From NCBI RefSeq assembly GCF_023159225.1, contig NC_063171.1:10279886-10343885 (forward strand): a stretch of 64,000 nt of DNA, read 5' to 3'. Made by a program: the position numbers and the translations under genes. The notes under the pieces were generated by a model that searched no databases, was not told the origin of the DNA, and saw only the letters and a program-made list of their open reading frames with translations. Shown here one piece after another: positions 10,723 to 21,330 of the stretch; position 1 is the stretch's first letter, and each line of letters begins with the position of its first letter. This DNA is from Perognathus longimembris pacificus. Taxonomy: Eukaryota > Chordata > Mammalia > Rodentia > Heteromyidae.

Positions 10723-11517
10723 ATGCAATAAGATCTTAAAGAGCACAAAAATGAACATTAGCCCATACATTTTCAGTGGCAAGAGATGTACTTGCCAATC
10801 TTACACTTGCAGGTAATCAAATCTAAAATAAAGCTTTTTAATTAATAACTTTTAGCATTCTCCAGCCTCATTTTCCAGAGCTTGCTAATGCTACCATTTT
10901 AGCATCAAATACTTTTCTGCTGGAGAAAGCTGGAAGGGGGTTCCCTGGAGTAAGACTCAGCCCACAGACAGCACTTGACTCTAGCGTTATACGTTATCAA
11001 TTGACCCTTTAAGTACCTTCAGTTGGAAGAAGGGTAGTTACCTGAGGCTGACCTCTTAGCCCACCAGGTGGCCTGACTATCTTAGGCCAATTTTAGCCAG
11101 GAGCACTTCACAATTTCAATTTATTAACTTTAACTTGTTAGTATAATGTCCTCAGCTGCCTGCACACTCCCAACTGCCTCACTGCAGAAGGAAACACAGC
11201 AGGCTCTGATTTCTCCTATAGAAGACTGAACACAAGACTCAAGGCTAAGGCAAACACAGAATTCAGAAAAACATAACACAAAACAGGACAGAGACAGAGA
11301 CTTTCAGAAGATTTCTAAGTAACTCCAAAAGGATTCTTTTCTTAAGGCCAATACTTTGGCTTCCCTTTTCTTTGGGCATTTTTCTTTCCAGTGCCCACTC
11401 TCCTTACAATAGGCTCATTGATCCTTCTCTAACTTCCACATTCCTTCTCTGGCTTCCTCTCAGAGGGCTCAAAGAATAGATCACTAGAGAAGGAGACATG
11501 AGTCTCATAGAAGGATA

Positions 11518-11602
11518 TCCTCCTCCTCCTCCACTTCCACTTCCACTTCCTCCTCCACTTCCACTTCCTCTACCTCCTCCACTTCCTCCTCCTCCTGCAG
11601 GA
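11518..11602 (+). repeat. (CCT)n/(CCACTT)n compound polypyrimidine repeat
   Basis: TCC triplets alternate with CACTTC units. The proline/leucine-rich and glycine/serine-rich ORFs that cross it come only from the repeat. Confidence 0.9.
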
Positions 11603-11918
11603 TCCTCCTCCATCAGGGGAGACAGGATGGCCTTTAGCTGTTTAGGAAGCAGTGGCCATGATTTCAAGGCCAAAACTGTGGTTGAATTTTCGCCACTGAG
11701 AGCCACCCAGTACCAAGGGTAGGCCATGCAAGCCAGCAGAAAGCAATCAGTTTTCCTGGGAAGACACAATCAGCAGGTAACTTAGCTCTTTTTTCAAAAT
11801 ATTTAAAATGTTGTAAGACCTGGTCTAGGGAAAGTTCCTCAGCAGATGCTGCTTTTCCAATGTCTTCCTGAGACTCAGGCAAGGAGCCTCAAACCCGGAA
11901 GTTGACTGCAGCTTGGAC

Positions 11919-12082
11919 AGATGGATGAACGGACAGATGGAGTTGGAAGGGCTCAGACGGACTTGGACTCAGGACAGATTTGGACTTGGATGGACTTGGA
12001 TGGGTGGACAGACGTGGACTTGGATGAACTCGGATTTGGATGGACTCAGATGGACTTGAACTCAGATGGACAGACCGATGCC
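11919..12082 (+). repeat. GGACTTGGAT-type minisatellite
   Basis: Degenerate iterations of about 12 bp (GGACTTGGATGG, GGACTCAGATGG, GGACAGATGG) over 160 bases. It lies about 0.5 kb downstream, in the minus sense, of the inner provirus primer site. Confidence 0.88.
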
Positions 12083-12089
12083 GCCCCGC

Positions 12090-12160
12090 CGCCCCGTGAC
12101 TCACACATGTAATCCTGGCTACTGATGGAGCCTGAGATCTGAGGATCGAAGTTCCAGGAC
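12090..12160 (+). mobile_element. 7SL-like SINE head fragment
   Basis: 'gtgactcacacatgtaatcc' and 'gagcctgagatctgaggatc' match the left part of the 7SL-Geo composites. No Geo half follows. Confidence 0.65.
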
Positions 12161-12599
12161 AGCCTGGTCCAGAAAGTCCAATCACAATAATAGCAAGCAA
12201 AAGCAGAATCAAGATCAGACACAGATAGCCACAACCATACACAGAACGAGGAACAAGATCAAAATTCCTATTCTTCTGACAAAATTCATACATGTCCTTC
12301 CTTACGAGGACCTTCAGAAGGCATCCATTGACCACCCTGGACTTAGAGAGCTCCTGTCTCCAACTTCTCTCTGTCTTAGGCCCACAAACAGTGCACTTTT
12401 CCAATACAGACAGAACCACACAAATGGGCCCACAGACTTACAGACAGGCCCACTCAGACAGGCCCACAGGCCCAGAAACAGACAAAAACACAGACCAAGC
12501 TCAGACACACACACACCTACACCTACACCTCTGCCTACATCTCCGGAGGCTTCTTTTCTTCACCTGGCATCTTCCCCAAAAAGAAGTGGTTAAGGACTC

Positions 12600-12617
12600 T
12601 TCCTGGTCAGGGAACCA
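12600..12617 (-). other. primer binding site, tRNA-Glu-like
   Basis: On the minus strand it reads TGGTTCCCTGACCAGGAA, five bases after the 5' LTR. The tRNA-Glu 3' end predicts TGGTTCCCTGACCGGGAA, so there is one mismatch. Confidence 0.8.
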
Positions 12618-12622
12618 AGAAA

Positions 12623-13071
12623 TGTTACAGGGTTCAGGGGGTGGGAGGGGGGTGAGGGGGGCGGTGTTCGACGTCCCTCTAAGAGTTCACCACTCAGAGA
12701 CAGTCTCAAGAAAAAAGATGGGCTTATTGGGGAAACAAAAAGCAAACTGCCCACCCAGGGACATAGCACAGACTCGGGAGCTGCCACCATGCACCTGAGC
12801 AGTTCTCAAATTGGGGTTTATAAAGGTAAAAGCATAGCACAGATGTAAGGGCTTGACACAGGGGGTAGAACAAGCAACATTAATGAGCAAGCATGGCACA
12901 GATGTAGGAGGTTGATGCAGAGGGTAGAGCAAGCAACAAACAAGTTAGGCAAGCCATTTATAGAATCAGAATTTTGGGGTCGGTTTGACCGAATAATCAA
13001 GATGGAGTCAGCTCTATCCCCCACAACATTTCCTACTATGTTTCCCTAATCAAGATGGAGTCAGCTCAACA
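12623..13071 (-). repeat. 5' LTR of the inner provirus
   Basis: About 449 bp, TGTTGAGCTG to CCTGTAACA on the minus strand. It aligns with 7323-7825. The polyadenylation signal is mutated here (AATAAG). Confidence 0.82.
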
Positions 13072-13217
13072 GCATAACTGACCATGTGGTTCTAAATGTC
13101 ATTTTGCCCTTGGAATTCCAGAAAACTTACATGGCCAATTAAAAAAAAAAAATCTAAGTGTGCCGCAAAGCTTGTGCAAAAGTGTCTGTCTGTCTGTGTG
13201 TAAAATATATATAAAAA

Positions 13218-13427
13218 GGGCTGGGGATATGGCCTAGTGGCAAGAGTGCTTGCCTCATATACATGAGGCCCTGGGTTCAATTCCCCAGCACCACATATAC
13301 AGAAAATGGCCAGAAGTGGCGCTGTGGCTCAAGTGGCAGAGTGCTAGCCTTGAGCAAAAAGAAGCCAGGGACAGTGCTCAGGCCCTGAGTCCAAGCCCCA
13401 GGACTGGCCAAAAAACAAAACAAAACA
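13218..13427 (+). mobile_element. IDL-Geo SINE, full length
   Basis: Near-consensus in both monomers. It is flanked by AT dinucleotide-rich DNA (atatata on both sides) that may be the target duplication. It inserted into the right-hand interior of the outer provirus. Confidence 0.92.
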
Positions 13428-13893
13428 ATATATATATATATATAACTGGCATCATGGTTTCAAAATTACTTGCTTTTGACTACTATTTAAACTTAAGTCT
13501 TGTGTTACACTTGAAAGAGCAGAAAAATTATAGTTTGAAATAGTCAAGAGCAACTTCATTTTTCTTATCAGTTAAGAGTTAATTAAAAATCAGAATGCCT
13601 CAACTTGCTATATGCTCACTGCTTAATACCTGTGCTTCCCCCAAATCTTTTTTGCTGTTTCCCACAAATGTTCTGCTAACTCGACCTAAGCCTGTCCAGC
13701 CATTGTGACACAAAGGAAAGGTATTGAAGTGTGGCCAGTGTGTTTTTTGTTCCTGAAACTTGGTTAATGTGTCCCTCATAAGGGAGAGTAGCCACTTCTG
13801 AGAAATAAGGACCACTCCCAGCAGGTGTGTGACTTAAGGCCCCAAACCTGCCCCTGTGACAAAGTACAGAAGTGCAGAGATTCCAGGAGAACA

Positions 13894-14003
13894 GTCAATA
13901 ATTCCTTTGGGCAGTGAAACTCTCTTAATGACCAAGTGATCAAGAAAGTGTCAATAACTTCTTTGGGCAGTGAAACTCTCATAATAACCAGTAATCAAGA
14001 AAT
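13894..14003 (+). repeat. two 56-bp direct repeats in LTR U3
   Basis: Both contain 'tttgggcagtgaaactctc' and 'atcaagaaa'. Tandem enhancer-type repeats in U3 are usual in gammaretroviral LTRs. Confidence 0.85.
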
Positions 14004-14052
14004 AACAGGAAATACCTGAAGTTGTACGTCCCCTTGAGTTAAGGATGACTCG

Positions 14053-14352
14053 GGGGCTGGGGATATGGCCTAGTGGCAAGAGTGCTTGCCTCGTATACAT
14101 GAGGCCCTGGGTTCGATTCCCCAGCACCACATATACAGAAAAAAAAAAAAAAAAAAACTTGGGCTGGGGATATGGCCTAGTGGCAAGAGTGCTTGTCTTG
14201 TATACATGAGGCCCTGGGTTCGATTCCCCAGCACCACATATACAGAAAACAGCCAGAAGTGGCACTGTGGCTCAAGTGGCAGAGCAAGAAGAAGCCAGGG
14301 ACAGTGCTCAGGCCCTGAGTCCAAGGCCCAGGACTGGCAAAAAAAAAAAAAA
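14053..14352 (+). mobile_element. compound SINE: IDL monomer plus complete IDL-Geo
   Basis: A lone left monomer (14053-14139) with a tail of about 19 A is followed, after three bases, by an IDL-Geo dimer (14161-14340) whose right monomer has lost a few bases. The outer flanks repeat AAGGATGACTCGG / AAGGATGACTTGG (14041-14052, and from about 14353), so one duplication encloses both pieces. Confidence 0.88.
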
Positions 14353-14705
14353 AGGATGACTTGGGCAACACCCTTGCGACCCAGATAATTTGTCTAAGCC
14401 AATCATTTTAAACCCCATAAGCTAGCCAATCACCTTCACCAGGCCCATTCCTGCCATTGATTAGGCCAATCATTTTTAAGGATTATTTTATGATTTTCCC
14501 GTGGTGTGACATGATTTTCTGTGTTATATGACTCATGGAATGTTCCCCAAAACCCTGCTGAATGGAGCGTTGGGGCTCTTGATTCAGACCCACTGCATCG
14601 GTGACGATTGTGAGCCCAGGCTCGAGCTTGCAATAAAGACTCTCATGTGATTACATCAGCTTTCGGCTCCTTGGTGGTCTTTGGGGACCCTGAAATCTGG
14701 ACATA

Positions 14706-15701
14706 TCACACTAATCCTTGCAGCCTGTGGATGGAGTCACAGTAAACAGCCTGGAGGCAATCTTGACTCGAATCACCAGACTTCTAGCCAAAAGGAAAAA
14801 AACCCAGGTTTTTAAAACCAAATTGATCATGTTTGGGTGCAAGCAAATATGTCTAAGAAAAACTCCAAAAAGTTCAACTATACAGCACATGGTATAAGAA
14901 CATTGATATAAAACCAGTGTGTTATTCTTTATGTCCATCAATGCTAAAAGTCAAGTGAACATCTGATCCTGACAATTCTTTGGTACAGACTAAGATTTTT
15001 GCTTCTCCATTTTCTTTCCTGTGATCTCAAACTCTTTAAGATCAAGGGATTGGAGTCATTTTGGAATGAGTGTGCAAATGTTCCTTCTGACCTTGATTTT
15101 CCTGACCCAGGATTGATATATTGCTTTATAAGATGCAGTTAGTACAGGTGTGCTTGCTGCGGCGGTCCGTGGCTACAGGAAGCTGCCACCATAGTCTGTT
15201 CTCAAACTGCCTAGTTTCACTACTAGTGATTCCTTACTCTGTCTCTCTTGCATGGGAGACTGCTCAGGAACCAAAAGTGCATTTCGCACCCTCCTCAGCG
15301 TGGGTGTCTCCCTGTGCCTGTTCAGCCTATAGCACTCCTGCCCTGTCTCTGCCTGCCTCAAGTCGCTCAGTTCTCAAAGACTCAGAACTGTGTATACTTC
15401 CAAGATGAGAGTTGTGTTTATAGCAGAACTGTCAAGGCAGAGTTGCAGCTGAGACTTCAAGTGTACAGTAAGTTAAGACACATGTCTGTGACTCTTACAT
15501 CAGAATTGGATTTGGTGGCCACAGGTTTGCATTGAGATAGCATTGGTGTCTTCCCCCTCCATGTCTCAGAAACTGTTGTGGTCGCTGCAGAGAGCGGACT
15601 TGGTTGTTGGCCTTTGGTCTGTGGATTTTGTGACTGGGAAAAAGTCTGAACATGAGGACCAACTGTAAATTATAGATCTTTTTTTAAGTTGTCACCCTGT
15701 G
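14706..15701. other. non-coding interior of the outer provirus, unassigned
   Basis: No LTR, SINE or retroviral domain was recognised. The overlapping 95-codon + frames at 15121-15535 have no family resemblance. Confidence 0.4.
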
Positions 15702-15952
15702 GGGCTGGGGATATGGCCTAGCCGCAAGAGTGCTTGCTTTGTATACGTGAGGCCCTGGGTTCAATTCCCCAACACCACATAAACAGAAAATGGCCAGAAG
15801 TGGCGCTGTGGCTCAAGTGGCAGAGTGCTAGCCTTGAGCAAAAAGAAGCCAGGGACAGTGCTCAGGCCCTGAGTCCAAGCCCCAGGACTGGCCAAAACAA
15901 AACAAAACAAAAAAATAATAAAGCGATTCTTTAAAATTATATATAAAAGAAA
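15702..15952 (+). mobile_element. IDL-Geo SINE with target duplication
   Basis: Full dimer with an A-rich tail. AGTTGTCACCCTG occurs immediately before (about 15688-15700) and after (15953-15966). Confidence 0.93.
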
Positions 15953-16453
15953 AAGTTGTCACCCTGCTTAAACCAGTAGGGCACCAGCCTACAAAAGCCA
16001 GAGTAAGTAACCAGGGAATGCTGGGAGATTTCAAATGTCTTTAACCAATCTGTGTAGAAATTTGCAGGCAACCCAGCAGGAGGTGTGACAATCTATCCAG
16101 GAGACTCTGAGAGATGCCCCTACAGCCTTGCCCAGATCCAACCCATCTCTCCTGCCTGCCTCCATCACACATGAGTCAGCCTGCTGATTTGGGATGGGAG
16201 TTACAGCAGCCACTTCGGATCCGCTGAAGCTGAGACTTTTATATTGTACTGACCCATTGCCCTCTCATTAATTATTTGTGTTCTCTTCCACCTGCCGGTA
16301 GTGTTAAATGATATGATTTGGTTTTTATGCTATTTTGCAGTTAGATGCATTTTGGTAAATAGCAAAAAGGTACCAAGTTTGGATTCTTACTGGTTAAATA
16401 GACCAAGGACCTCCAAATTGCTAATCAGTTGCTGTTTGAAGACTCATCACATC

Positions 16454-16898
16454 TGTTGGGAAAATGGAGGAGAAAGGAAAAGGAATAGGCCGGACTTGAT
16501 CATCAATAGGCTAGGACTGTTTATTGAAGAATAGCAAGGGGCATAGACTTCCCTGTGAGATTGGAGGTTGTGCAAGGGGGTGAATTTGGGGACCAGGCTT
16601 ATATGGGGTCTGAGCAAGGAGGCAGGTTATTGGAAGCGCCACTAGGTCTAGGAAGTTAGGGCTTTTCCATTTGGCCCACAAAAGGGTTGTTTACAGCTGG
16701 GCCTAGGTGAGATGTCCTGCCTGCATATCAAAGCAGGTTCCAATATTGAGGTTTTCACTGGTGCCTGCATATCAAAGCAAGTTCACAAAGAGGTTTTGCC
16801 TGGTGCCTGCATATCAAAACAGATTCCCACATTGAGGTTCTAGCCTGGTGTCTGTATGGGCCTGAGGCAATGGGGGGGGGGGGGTCAATCCTTCAATG
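16454..16898 (-). mobile_element. solo LTR inserted in the outer provirus
   Basis: In minus orientation it ends 'tttcccaaca', with a TATA-like 'catataagcc', an AATAAA signal ('caataaacagtc') and three to four tandem U3 repeats. The young provirus preserves the empty site: there, 'catcacatctactgag' reads through the point where this LTR interrupts the older copy ('catcacatc' | LTR | 'tactgag'). No second LTR or primer site is attached. Confidence 0.8.
16718..16860 (-). repeat. tandem U3 repeats, 42-44 bp unit
   Basis: The units begin tgcctgcatatcaaa at 16718, 16762 and 16804, with a degenerate fourth near 16847. They are probable enhancer repeats of the solo LTR. Confidence 0.88.
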
Positions 16899-16904
16899 TC
16901 TACT

Positions 16905-17660
16905 GAGTTTTGTCATTGCAGAACTCTGGCAAGTGTTTGTTGGTCAATTCTCAACAAGTTACAGGTAAGCTCTACTCCTTATTGTTCTCCTGTTGCTTTA
17001 ATTGAAAATAAAAAGGGCTTTTATGGGGCTGGGGATATGGCCTAGTGGCAAAAGCACTTGCCTCGCATAATTGAAGCCCTGGGTTCAATTCCCCAGCACC
17101 ACATATACAGAAAATGGCCAGAAGTGGTGCTGTGACTCAAGTGGCAGAGTGCTAGCCTTAAGCAAAAAGAAGCCAGGGACAGTGCTCAGGCCCTGAGTCC
17201 AAGGCCGGGACTGGCAAAAAAAAAAAAAAAAAAGGGCTTTTATGGCTAAGACTACTTTGATTTCAGTTCAAAGCTACCCCAGCAGAAAAAAATCCCTCTA
17301 AAACTCCATCTCCCAACTAACCAGCAAAGAGCCAGACTGGAAGCTTGGTTCAAGAGACTCATAACCAGCTAAATGCTGGAAGTGACACTGTGGCTTAAGT
17401 GGTAGAGTGCTAGCCTTGAGCAGAAGTGCTCAGGGACAGTGGACAGTGCCTAAGCCTTGAGTTCAAACCCTGTGAATGCCAATTGGGACAAGCTATCCAA
17501 GCAATGAGGTCAATCCTGACAATGAGGAACCATGGAGAGGAGTAAGAGGAGATGAAGTCTCATCTTAAATGGAATCAATTTAAACTTGCCCTTTCAAAAT
17601 TAATCAGAGCCAGGATATCAGAGGAATCATTGCCTGCCCACCTAATGTCCATACCTGTCT
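16905..17660 (+). mobile_element. shared internal block (copy in the outer provirus), SINE-interrupted
   Basis: It aligns, in the opposite direction, with 25480-26045. Landmarks are 'ctactgagttttgtcattgc' near 16909, 'aaaagggctttt' at 17012, 'gttcaaagctaccccagc', 'atctcccaactaaccagc' and 'aaaattaatcagagcc' near 17600. The part from about 17258 to 17480 is a 5'-truncated 7SL-Geo SINE carried by all three proviruses. A later IDL-Geo (17025-17228) interrupts it. Confidence 0.8.
17025..17228 (+). mobile_element. IDL-Geo SINE with target duplication
   Basis: Full dimer. AAAAGGGCTTTTATGG flanks both sides (about 17011-17025 and 17229-17244). The insertion splits the shared proviral block. Confidence 0.93.
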
Positions 17661-18357
17661 ATTTTCCGTCTGGAACTTGCATTCTTGACTTTGTTACTTG
17701 CTATTTATATATATATTAGCCTCTGACTGGTTACTCCCAACCAGTCCACTATCCCTAAACAGTTCCTTCCTGCTCCCAGTCCAGTTATTCCTCCTTCCTT
17801 GTAATAGGCCACAATTGGGTTTGTGCTCCAAATGGAACTTTTCTGGCTTGTGGCCAGGGTATGTTCTCCTATGTTATTCATTTTAACTGGTCCTGTAAAT
17901 TTGTCAGCCTTTTGCCTGACCTTTTCAAAAGTCTCTTTTAACAGGATAATATCCCTCACCCAGGACACCACCTGGGAACTTGCAGTTCAATGCCATCCTG
18001 TTAATATAGGCAATTAGAGGCTTCACTTACACTGCTCTGCCCGGCACAGATCTGGATCCTGAAGACCCCAGCCCCAGTGACTCATTGATGTGCCCAAGCT
18101 GCAGGAGGTAGCCAGAAGAGGTCCTGACACCATTGGCTTTGCTAACTATTCTCATAGCTAGCAGAAATGATGAGGACCTTTACCAACCAAACTGTCAAGC
18201 AAATACTTCTTGGATGGTACCCAGTCAAGCCACAAAACAGGGACCCATGACTACTTCTCCCCTTTACAGCAGGAAGTAGCTTCAGAAGAAACAACCTGTG
18301 CCCATACTCCCGGCCTGGTACCCCTCCCCAGTTATTAATAAACAACAAATGAGGGAA
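17661..18357 (+). mobile_element. 3' interior of the outer provirus, possible degraded env
   Basis: This stretch directly precedes the 3' LTR. A short + frame near 17805-17930 has tryptophan/cysteine/asparagine spacing vaguely like a retroviral surface glycoprotein, but it is broken by stops and too short to assign. A weak purine run ('atgagggaa') abuts the LTR where a polypurine tract is expected. Confidence 0.35.
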
Positions 18358-18630
18358 TGTTAGCATTTCCCCTGCCTCAGGTTCTCAGCTCCTCCCATTA
18401 GCCCCCAGATCCACCCATACCTAAAGGGCCACTCCTACTCACTATTAAGACCCACCCACTTCCCTTTTAGCCCTGGAGAGAAGCTGCCACCTGGATAAGG
18501 TGCAGACACCATGTTGCTCCCTCTCTCATGGGAGATATGGCCCCACTAATAAACCTCCTTATGAACCTTCTTCTCCTGTCTGTGACTATCTCCGCACGGT
18601 CCCCTGGGATGGCTGGGGCATATTCTTTCA
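18358..18630 (+). repeat. 3' LTR of the outer provirus
   Basis: 273 bp, TGTTAGC to TTTCA, partner of 5725-5994. It differs by about 19 substitutions and a 3-base indel. Followed by the target duplication AGGAC. Confidence 0.88.
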
Positions 18631-18635
18631 AGGAC

Positions 18636-20586
18636 AATGCTCACCTCAGACTTCAAGGCCAGGACTCCCTGAGTCTGCAAATGTGGTGACAATGAGCAAA
18701 ATGTCATTGCTGATCTTGGAAATGGCTGAGCTCAAGGACCAGGACCACCAGGTAAGACAAGTCCCAGTGACATACAGCTTTTAATAGCTTACTTAGCAAT
18801 AACTCAATAAATACTTTCCTTCTATCAGATTTTTCCAAGGTTTAACAACATCACCTTTTCCAAGAGCTCTGATGTTGTAGCCTTCCTAAAGCTTAAATTT
18901 ATTTTTAAGGCATATGAAAAAAAATCATTTCCAATCAATCCTCATTCCACCCTAGAACCTAATTCTTGTCAAAATAGGTTTTGTTCTCTTTGTGGTACTA
19001 TATTCTATCCTTTTATTGTGTAGCCTGCTGTTTGGAACTTTGGATTTATCTCCTGACTTGGCTTTAAGCATCTAAGGCACATGGCTGACAAACATTCTTA
19101 TAATTTTAGTCCTTAGGAAGTGTGCTGCTCATTGTAAGAAAGCAACCTACCTGGCGATGTTCAGTTCTGCCCATAGAATGGAGTTTCTGTTTCCCAGCTG
19201 ATGAAAAGGACAGATCACTGCTTCCTGTTCATAGAGTTGTAATGATGGTCATGTGACAGTACCTAGCATAGTTGGGTACATGAGGTGACACAGGCTTTCT
19301 AAGCATTAGGCCTCCTTGTCCTAGTAACACCATTGCTTTTCCTTTTGGTGGCTTGTAATTCAGTGGTTCTATGGCTTTCTAGGGCTGAATGCCCAAAGCC
19401 AGACTGGTTATATCCAGTCAACATTAGCTTAGGGCTTTTTGCTGAAATAGTCTGAAAAGGCTGTCTTGTTCAACTGTGATCAAGAAGTAAGTTAGACATT
19501 AACTCAGACATTAAGCTCTGAGCTTTAATTACTACACAAATGAATTATATAACTGTGACTATTCCTTCCTAGTCTTTCCTAAAGGCCATTCATTGTGAGA
19601 TATACTGTTATTTTATATTCTGCCCAAGAATGAAGAAATGTTAGCAGAAATTGAAAGTTACATCTTGTTTTCAAACATATTAAAAAGAAAGAGAAATATG
19701 CATTCTAGAATTAATGAAATATGGCAAAATACCAGCAGGAAAGTTATATATAAATCTTAATGATATAACTTTACTCTCATGGATCCATCCATGCCAAAAT
19801 CCTGAACTCCTTGTGTTCATAAGGATACCTTGTTTGTTCAGGCTAATTGCCTTAAGTAATGTGAGTTTATTCCTTCAATTCTGAAACTAGAATTCTGAGA
19901 TCCAGGTAGCAGTAGGTCTGGTTCTTTCCAAAAGCTAAGAGTGAGGAGGGATCTACTCTGTACCTTTCTTCTTTCTGAGTCCTTTTTGAGGAAAACATAG
20001 GAACTATATATCTGAGTTTTCCATTTAATTCATCTCTTATAAGTGAAGGTGACCAAATCAACTACAAAAACATTAGCAATTTTGATTTTATAGTGGCATA
20101 GCATTAGATTGTGAAAAGACAATAGGGTGACAATATGTTTTAATTAAAAGAACCTGACAATTCTAGTGCTCTACTGTATTAGCTGATCCTGGAGGAATGT
20201 CTTCCTTCCTTGTAAATAAAGGCAAACCTAGCTTTCTCACTAGGTCATTGTGAAGAACAGAGGAAAAGGTGAAAGCTGTGGGCAAACTATAGGTCACTAC
20301 TCACAGGTAAGTATTATAAGCTAATATTAATACTAATATTAAGTGTCAGCATCTAGACTTTGTAATACATACTTAATGTACAAGACCTCAGTGAATCTTC
20401 TCCATCCTATGATACAGTCCAGTTATGACTAGTTTTCAGATGTGGAAACTGAAAAATAAGATCTAAAACCCTTTAATAAAGTCAGTAAATTAATAGCTAA
20501 CAAGTAGTGTAGATCAGTGTAAATCCGGGTAATATTTGTTCAGATTTTAAACTCTTAACCAAACAAAAAAGATAAAACCCATAGAT
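18636..20586. other. unassigned intergenic DNA
   Basis: About 2 kb without a recognised repeat or gene. ORFs are short and unlike known families. Confidence 0.5.
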
Positions 20587-20587
20587 A

Positions 20588-20782
20588 AGGGCTGGGAATA
20601 TGGCCTAGTGGCACAGTTCTTGCCTTGCCTACATGAAGCCCTGGTTCATTTCCTCCACACCAGATATATAGAAAAAGCCAGAAGTGTCACTGTGGCTCAA
20701 GTGGTAGTGTTAGCCTTGAGCAAAAAGAAACTCAGATACAGTGTTCAGGTCCTGAGTTCAATCCCAAGGACTGGCAAAAAAC
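20588..20782 (+). mobile_element. IDL-Geo SINE, older copy
   Basis: Both monomers are present with several deletions ('gtgtcactgtggctcaagtg'). Confidence 0.87.
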
Positions 20783-20840
20783 TAAACTAAACTTAAAAAT
20801 TTTTAAACTTGTAATTTATTTTTTCAAAAACCACAAAATT

Positions 20841-21044
20841 GGGGCTGGGAATATGGCCTAGTGGCAAGAGCGCTTGCCTCCTACACATGAAGCTCTTGGT
20901 TAGATTCCCCAGCACCACATATATGGAAAACGGCCAGAAGGGGCGCTGTGGCTCAGGTGGCAGAGTGCTGGCCTTGAGCGGGAAGAAGCCAGGGAAGGTG
21001 CTCAGGCCCTGAGTCCAAGGCCCAGGACTGGCAAAAAAAAAAAA
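20841..21044 (+). mobile_element. IDL-Geo SINE with target duplication
   Basis: Full dimer with a poly(A) tail. AAAACCACAAAATT lies on both sides (about 20827-20840 and 21045-21058). Confidence 0.92.
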
Positions 21045-21135
21045 AAACCACAAAATTACAGATATAGCTTTGCATAGTAATTCACAGAACTGTGGAAAAA
21101 CTGGCCACAGATGTTTTGGTGAAAATATTCATTAG

Positions 21136-21330
21136 GAGGCATGATGGCACATGCCTGTAATCCTGGCTATAAGGAAAACACAAATCAGAGGCTTTTTGTC
21201 AAAAATGACTCAAACAAAAACATGAGATCCTATCTAAAACCTAAAACAAAAAATGGTTGGAGGTGGGCTGAAGTGGTAGAGCATTTGCCAAACAATCGGG
21301 AGGCCTTGAGTTCTAACCCCACTTGATGTT
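21136..21330 (+). mobile_element. degenerate 7SL-like plus tRNA-like SINE
   Basis: 'catgcctgtaatcctggct' marks the head and 'aagtggtagagcatttgcc' the tRNA-like part. Heavily mutated. Confidence 0.6.

Larger units (their letters stand above)
7323..13071 (-). mobile_element. inner endogenous retrovirus nested in the outer one
   Basis: Two direct LTRs in minus orientation bound about 4.8 kb of interior. The 5' LTR is 12623-13071 and the 3' LTR 7323-7825. Reading minus, five bases after the 5' LTR comes TGGTTCCCTGACCAGGAA, one mismatch from a tRNA-Glu primer site. Just before the 3' LTR is a purine run (GAAAGAAAAGGGGGGA), a good polypurine tract. No long gag, pro or pol frame survives. No convincing target duplication flanks it (ctatct on the left, gcataa on the right), which may reflect decay or recombination. 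The interior holds a block shared with the other two proviruses (9240-9625), tandem repeats and a foreign LTR piece. Confidence 0.8.
13620..14705 (+). mobile_element. probable solo LTR, gammaretrovirus-like, carrying SINEs
   Basis: It has the order expected of an ERV1-type LTR: a U3 with two 56-bp direct repeats (13894-14003), CAAT-like 'gccaatcat' elements, 'gcaataaagactctcatgtg' with AATAAA at 14632-14637, and a short U5. No primer site follows, so it looks solo. The ends are uncertain: tcac occurs at 13616-13619 and 14706-14709 and might be a 4-bp target duplication. A compound SINE (14053-14352) interrupts it. Confidence 0.6.
5725..18630 (+). mobile_element. outer endogenous retrovirus (class II-like), disrupted by nested insertions
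   Basis: Two direct LTRs (5725-5994 and 18358-18630) begin TGTTAG and end TTTCA. The same 5 bp, AGGAC, lies just outside each (5720-5724 and 18631-18635), the target duplication expected of a single proviral insertion. One base after the 5' LTR is TGGTGTCGAAACCCAGGA, which differs at two positions from the tRNA-Phe primer site used by IAP-type elements. By hand count the LTRs differ at about 19 of 270 positions (about 7%). The interior is non-coding and broken by another provirus (7323-13071), two solo LTRs and SINEs. A block near 16905-17660 is shared with the other two proviruses. It cannot make proteins. Confidence 0.82.

Noticed and set aside
17705..18017. env gene of the outer provirus
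   Set aside because: Only a short, stop-broken stretch with suggestive Trp/Cys spacing. Too weak to call beyond a possible remnant.
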